From: Trifolium pratense
Taxonomy: Eukaryota; Streptophyta; Magnoliopsida; Fabales; Fabaceae
NCBI RefSeq assembly: GCF_020283565.1
Contig: NC_060060.1
Span: 7,006,001-7,070,000, forward strand
Length of the DNA stretch: 64,000 nucleotides
Direction of reading: 5' to 3'
Shown here: positions 59,054-64,000 of the stretch, piece after piece
Layout: the number at the start of each line of letters is the position of its first letter
Numbering within the stretch: position 1 is the stretch's first letter
The notes under the pieces: generated by a model
Databases searched by the model: none
The model's input: the letters and a program-made list of their open reading frames with translations, nothing else
What the model was told of the DNA's origin: nothing
Made by a program: the position numbers and the translations under genes

Positions 59054-62000
59054 CTAGGACAGGTGCCAGGCTTTGCCTCCATTCATATTGAATTTCTTGA
59101 GCCTCCCAAAGAACATTATCAAGATAAGTATAAACTTTCCTTGTGTACTCCACCTACCTGAAAATCCAATCCATGAATCTTTGCACATTGAATCAGGTTT
59201 CAATTGCCTTGAACAGCTATATCCTGTTGAGAACCCTACGTTCCCATAACCACTGCATATCATTTCATCACAATCTTATTCATTAATACCTTGCATATTA
59301 AGTCTAGTTTCAAAATGTTGACCTTTACCATTTTTAACAAAATAGTGGATTTTATAAATAAAAATTTAGAATAATATGGTGTTATACTAAAAATGGTATG
59401 CTCATGTAACTTTTTTTAGGTCCATACTTAGAAAGAAAGCACCCAAATTCTTAATGTATTTGTGTAGTGACCAACCTTTTTGAAAGAATTAATCTCAACA
59501 ACATTGATTAATTAAGAGTCCTACTTTAGATGAGATAAAGTCTGAACATGATCGAGTTTACAAGTAGAAATAATTTTCACCTTATAAATCAGTTTTATAT
59601 GGTTGAGTTAACTCAACCTAAATTCTAAGATGGTATAATTTCACCTTATAAGTCAGTTTTATATGACCTAAATTCTAAGATGATATCAGATTTTGAAAGA
59701 ATTAATATACAATAGTAGAAATGTAAAATAATAACTCTCAACAACATCGATTAATTAAGAGTCCTACTTTAGATGAGATAAAGTCTGAACATGATCAAGT
59801 TTACAAGTAGAAATAATTTTCACCTTAATTATAAGTCAGTTTTATATGGTTGAGTTAACTCAACCTAAATTCTAAGATGATATTAGAATCTATCCAAAAT
59901 TTGTCGTTCCTTCTGCTATCAGATTTTCGCTTTTGAGCCAATCAGGTCATGCTTATGATTAGGATGTTCAACTCTAGGCATGAGTAGAGGTGCTAAGAGT
60001 CGCTTATTGGAAGAGATGTGGCCGAAATGAGTTTATAAGTGAGAGACAATCCTCATTTTACAAATTAATTTTGTAAGGTTGAGTTATGTCAAACCCAAAT
60101 TTTAAGACGCTTACTCCTCAAATTAGTCGTGTCGATGTCGGACAGCGTCACCGACACTTATGATCACACTTAGTTATGTCAATTTTTTCAAATTATTACC
60201 AGTGTCAGGGTCCGGTGTTCGTATATGTGTTTGTGGTTCATAATTAATGATATCTCAAAAATAAATATTGTAGCACAAAAGATAATTAGAGAGAAAGTTG
60301 GCTTGCCTGATGACTTCTAGTGTGATATTCAAGACATTGAAGTTGAGGGGATCCTCTTTTAAGCTTTGTCTCTCAGTGATGCAAATGAGAATAATGAAAA
60401 TAACCAAGTAAGATAGTTGAGAGAAGACAAGACACTCCACTAAGCTTTTTTGTTCTGATCTCTTCACATCAATACTCTTGTGGTCCCTTACAGGTAAAAA
60501 TGTTGTGTATGGTGGGAGATACCTGTTAATTGTAACCAAATTTCAAACTCAGTAGTGATACTGATACCCCATAAAAGTAGAATATATAAAAAGTTTAGTT
60601 TATTTTTAACAGATGTACTCATTGAATTGATTTGATTTGATTCGAGTTTTATCTAGAAAGTGTTTGTTTGATCAAACAAAGTTGCATTATCAAACTTTTT
60701 TTTTTTTATATAAAGAAATTCCATAATTCGTATAATTGCTTTTACACACATATATCAGAATTTGTCTTGTTGATGGAGTCGTCAAATCTATGATTATATT
60801 CTAGTTCCATCCTCCATGTAAGTGGGAAAACAGAATTTATGCAAAGCAAATTTGTTTCATGATCATTGTAAAAATAAATTTGAAGGTTTTTTGTATAATG
60901 TCCACAAGTAACTAAATATTTTACCATGTACAAGTTTGATTTATTTCATTAGAACAATATGTCACTTCACATATTATCACATTTTATCCGGTAGTAATAC
61001 GGTGGAAATGTCCCAATGAGCATAGTTTCATTGGTGGGAACATTGCAAGACCGGAGTTTGAACTTGTGATACTCCCACCAGACTACTTGACAAAAAAAGA
61101 AGAAGGTGGTAACAAATTTGTGAACATATAGGAAAATTGCATGTAATATGTAGGACTAGTGTTCGAACACTGTTACGACTATTTATTCATCTTAACATGT
61201 ACAATTTTAAACATTAGATTATTAGAGAAAAACGGTGAATAGTGAAAGACTAGTCACAATTATTTCTACATAGAATTTGCCAAAATAGGAAATATATATT
61301 ATATATACATGTACAATAAAATGTTTCTGTCCAATTTTGAATTAGCAAGGTCTTTTAACTTAGTTAAAAAAAAAAAAACAGAACATGTAGCTAGCTAGGT
61401 AGATGACAAATTTATCGAAATTATTGGCGAAAGAAGATTGATGTACGTAATTAAACAATTAAGTGGAAAACCTAAGCATATGTGAGAAAGAATTAATTGC
61501 GTTTAAGCACACAATGGATGCCTACTAAGAAATCAGTTATACATCTTGTCATGAAATTATAGAAGAAGAAATTATATATACATCTATATGGTAAACATCG
61601 ATTAGTGCTACCGAACATATGAAAAAACCACCATGTTTTGTCGCCATCATGCCATGCTAGTTCAAATTCTATTTCTTGAAAGTTCCAAAACAAAATAAAA
61701 TAAACATATGGTATGATATTATTTTGGCTAAACTGGACAATGGATTTCTTAACTTATTTATTGGTTTTATATTGGTCATTTAACTAATTAATATTACAAA
61801 TTAATTCATTAACTTTAATTTTGTTTGTCATACTAGTCATTTGCGTTAGTTTTTCTAAAAGAAACTTTAACTTTGTTTACGTGGCTACTAATGTGACCAC
61901 ATAACACACTGAAATGAGTGGTTTGTTGAGAAAAAAAAAAACCCGTCAATAATCATTTTGTACGAGAACACTTATCTTTACCAAGTTGAAATGACTAATA

Positions 62001-63966
62001 TGACAAACAAAATGAAAGTTAAGGACTAATTTGTAACGTTAATTAGTTAAGGGACCAATATGAAACCAATAAATAAGGTAAGGGACCGATTATCTAATTT
62101 AGTTTTTTATTTTTTAGTCAATAATTTTCAAGACGATTGTAAAATGGATTTTAATCAATAATTTTCTGGTTTTAGTGATCCACACACTACTCATATTATA
62201 GGCAACACTCTTTTTTGTCATAGCTAAGAACCATTGACTTTTCTAAGTTTTGTTTTTTAATTCCTTCAACCTCAAACGACAGGCCAATAAGGGCGTTTGA
62301 ACTATTCTCTCACCTTTGTGCACATATAACATTCACCAAGCATTGTTGGTGTGTTAAGTTTATGAGGGGGGACTAAAATCATGAGAAGATCTTTACATTA
62401 GACTAATAAGAAAAATATAAATTATTTGGATGTCAAATTTTTTTACCAAAAACTTTAAGGTGTGAGCGCCGGATTTTCCCACTTCTTTGATTTTTAACAT
62501 GTATATTTTGTTTTTTTTTAAAAAGAAGCTAAATTAGCCCTCCTAAATTGGCACTAGAGAGAATCGAACCTGAGACCTTAAGGAGGAGCACGCTCTCAGG
62601 TTTCAAGTCAATATCACTAGACCAACCCAAGTGGGTTTAACATGTATATTTTGATTAAATGTGAGAAAGTTTACTCACACTTTCAACAGCTTCTCCCTCA
62701 AGTATGAGTTTATTCATCTAGTATACTTTCACTCAAGAAAAAGCTTTTGTCACCTACACTTGACAATAATGTAGTGGAAGCCGAGCCTCCAAATAGTCGG
62801 AGCCGGCCTTGAAAATAATGTAGCGTTAAGAAACGAAAAAGAGAAACTTACATCATGACGACGAAGATCACCAATATGGCTGACGAGATAGTAGAGAGAT
62901 CGAAAACAGATTCACCAGTATGTCTAGCGTTTGTAACTTGAAACAAAGACGCAACCACTTTCTCATAGAGATTAAGACCCTCCATAATCTTTGAATTCCA
63001 CTCCATGGAACAGAACAATACAAATTGAATCACATTGAAACCAAATACCGTAACAACAAGAAGCCAACAATGAATACTAGAGAGCAAATGGTCATAACCC
63101 ATTTCCTTTGAATTCTTCAACAAGTAAGAGAATTCTTCTCTTTTAGTAACACTTTTCAAAACCTTTATGAAAAGCCTTAAACATGGTGGGTAAAGGGTAT
63201 TACCTAAAAGTATATGTGGAAGAATAAGAAGTAGAAGTCCTGAATTCTTCTTGAAAACTATCATGTTCTCATTTGTTGGTACATATCCACAACTTGCAAA
63301 TGTGGAAACTATAGTAAATAAAGAAAATGTTTCTATCTTGATACCTTTGTTTTTTAGTACATTTTTAGCACTTGGTATATTGGCTATGTACAAAGTGACC
63401 AAACTAAAACCAAAAAAATGAACCAACATAAGGTAACCCAAAACTACATAACTTAAATACCTAAGAGAATTATACTTAATTTTGTCTTTATTGTTATTAT
63501 CACTTTGTGTTTGGTTTTCTGATTGAGGCATAGAAACTAAACCAAGTTCAATTTGACTAATCTTAATTGGAGGATAATTATTATTATTATTATTATTATT
63601 AATACTACTACATTCATTTTTGAGACAGTGATTTTTTTGTGTGAAACTGAAGAACCTATCAAGAAAAAGTTGAAGCATGGAAGTAAAAACTTCACCACCG
63701 ACGAACATAAGAAAGGTAAGAAGAATGAGCTGAAAATTAGAGAAAACTTCCATTTCTATTGATGTCATGCTAGAAACAGTGGAGGCAGAAACAGAAGTGT
63801 AAAAAAGATCTAAGTCATTGGGTCTAAAAGAAGATCTTGGATTTGAAAGCTTGAGACCCAAGTAACCAAATAGAGAAAGGATAATGAAATAACAAAGTTG
63901 AATGAAAAAATTGTTGAATTTGAAGGATATAGAACGAGCATTGAAGTTGAATTGTGAGTTCTTCAT
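59054..63966 (-). CDS. HKT1: HKT-type Na+/K+ transporter, intact
   Basis: Exons on the minus strand: 63966-62852, 60522-60307 and 59252-59054, joining in phase (2, 2) to 509 residues, close to the roughly 506 of Arabidopsis HKT1. Likely a plasma-membrane Na+ carrier or channel acting in xylem Na+ retrieval (class I is the usual dicot type). Pore-loop regions: [11 protein letters not shown] (about 57-67), [22 protein letters not shown] near the end of exon 1, and [14 protein letters not shown] at the start of exon 3. Exon 2 begins [12 protein letters not shown] and ends [11 protein letters not shown]. An eight-Asn run lies at about 124-131 in a loop, encoded by a TTA/AAT repeat. The second intron starts with GC (ATCAG|GCAAGC), a rare but accepted donor. 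Intron 1 (2.3 kb) and intron 2 (1.05 kb) carry several repeats. Only 34 bases lie upstream in the window. Confidence 0.94.
59516..60105. repeat. Three diverged copies of the TRIM-type LTR repeat
   Basis: Copies at about 59516-59640, 59755-59880 and 59994-60105 share AGAGTCCTACTTTAGATGAG, GGTTGAGTTAACTCAACC and CTAAATTCTAAGATG-like ends with the element at 7441-7764. They lie in the second intron of the intact HKT gene. Confidence 0.65.
60130..60240. repeat. Dispersed GTGTC/GACAC repeat, single copy
   Basis: Contains GTCGATGTCGGACAGCGTC, CACCGACACTTATGATCACA and CAGTGTCAGGGTCCGGTG. Same family as the RHM intron array; located in the intact HKT gene's second intron. Confidence 0.6.
61015..61102 (+). 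mobile_element. tRNA-derived SINE, worn copy
   Basis: GAGCATAGTTTCATTGGTGG (box A region), GGAGTTTGAACTTGT (box B region) and an A-rich end (TTGACAAAAAAAGAAG). Same general plan as 55021-55155, in the first intron of the intact HKT gene. Confidence 0.5.
61726..62104. mobile_element. Foldback element with arms of about 115 bp
   Basis: The left arm GGCTAAACTGGACAATGG..TTATTTATTGGTTT..ATATTGGTC matches the reverse complement of the right arm, including AAACCAATAAATAAGGTAAG and GACAAACAAAATGAAAGTTA. It is non-coding and lies in intron 1 of the intact HKT gene. Confidence 0.75.
62521..62639 (-). mobile_element. SINE copy, second family (minus)
   Basis: Closely matches 35050-35169 along its full length: GAAGCTAAATTAGCC at one end and CCAACCCAAGTGGGTTT at the other. 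Minus reading gives a box A-like TTGGTCTAGTGATATTG and a box B-like CAGGTTCGATTCTC. Confidence 0.72.
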
Positions 63967-64000
63967 GGTAATTAATGTTGTGTTTAATTTGAAGAACTTG

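Overview
The window is plant nuclear DNA. Its genes have introns, the noncoding DNA is AT-rich, and it carries LTR retrotransposons, SINEs, MITEs and Helitron-like ends. The repeat families and the gene set (RHM, a long coiled-coil protein, BOR, a Core-2/I-branching protein and an HKT cluster) suggest a legume close to Medicago truncatula. That species call is inference; nothing could be searched. All exon models below were built by hand from reading frame, splice sites and family knowledge.

Layout. 0-2.6 kb: a UDP-L-rhamnose synthase gene (RHM, +) with one intron carrying a 97-bp tandem repeat. 4.0-16.1 kb: an eight-exon gene (-) whose joined frame gives a 2,843-residue, mostly coiled-coil protein with a C-terminal membrane anchor; its introns hold a solo LTR, a TRIM-like element and a MITE. 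16.2-20.1 kb: intergenic DNA with a LINE RNase H remnant, SINE heads and a large foldback element. 20.1-24.3 kb: a BOR-type borate exporter (-) whose N-terminal coding region is damaged by a deletion and a 5-bp insertion. 24.4-31 kb: AT-rich DNA with Helitron-like ends and repeated modules. 31.0-37.1 kb: a two-exon Core-2/I-branching (DUF266/GT14-like) gene (-) with a 4.85-kb intron full of repeats.

37.46-50.02 kb: a complete Ty3/gypsy retrotransposon of the Tat type, in minus orientation. It has a perfect 5-bp target duplication (AAATA) and two 593-bp LTRs that I read as identical. Its 1,980-residue gag-pol frame is uninterrupted, and a spliced antisense gene lies between pol and the 3' LTR. 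A 633-bp hAT-type element with an 8-bp target duplication sits inside the 5' LTR. This GC-richer block is very recent compared with its surroundings.

52.9-64 kb: an HKT-type Na+/K+ transporter cluster (-). It contains one apparently intact gene (59.1-64.0 kb, 509 residues), one copy with in-frame stops in exon 2 (52.9-56.4 kb), and a lone third exon (57.1 kb) beside a kelch-repeat gene fragment.

The genes do not form a pathway. RHM supplies UDP-rhamnose for the cell wall and flavonoids, BOR and HKT are membrane transporters, and the coiled-coil and DUF266 proteins probably act in the endomembrane system. The most unusual structure is the antisense gene of the retrotransposon: it has its own TATA box and leader intron, and that intron contains a set of near-identical GGGGA/TCCCC hairpins that recurs in the LTR.
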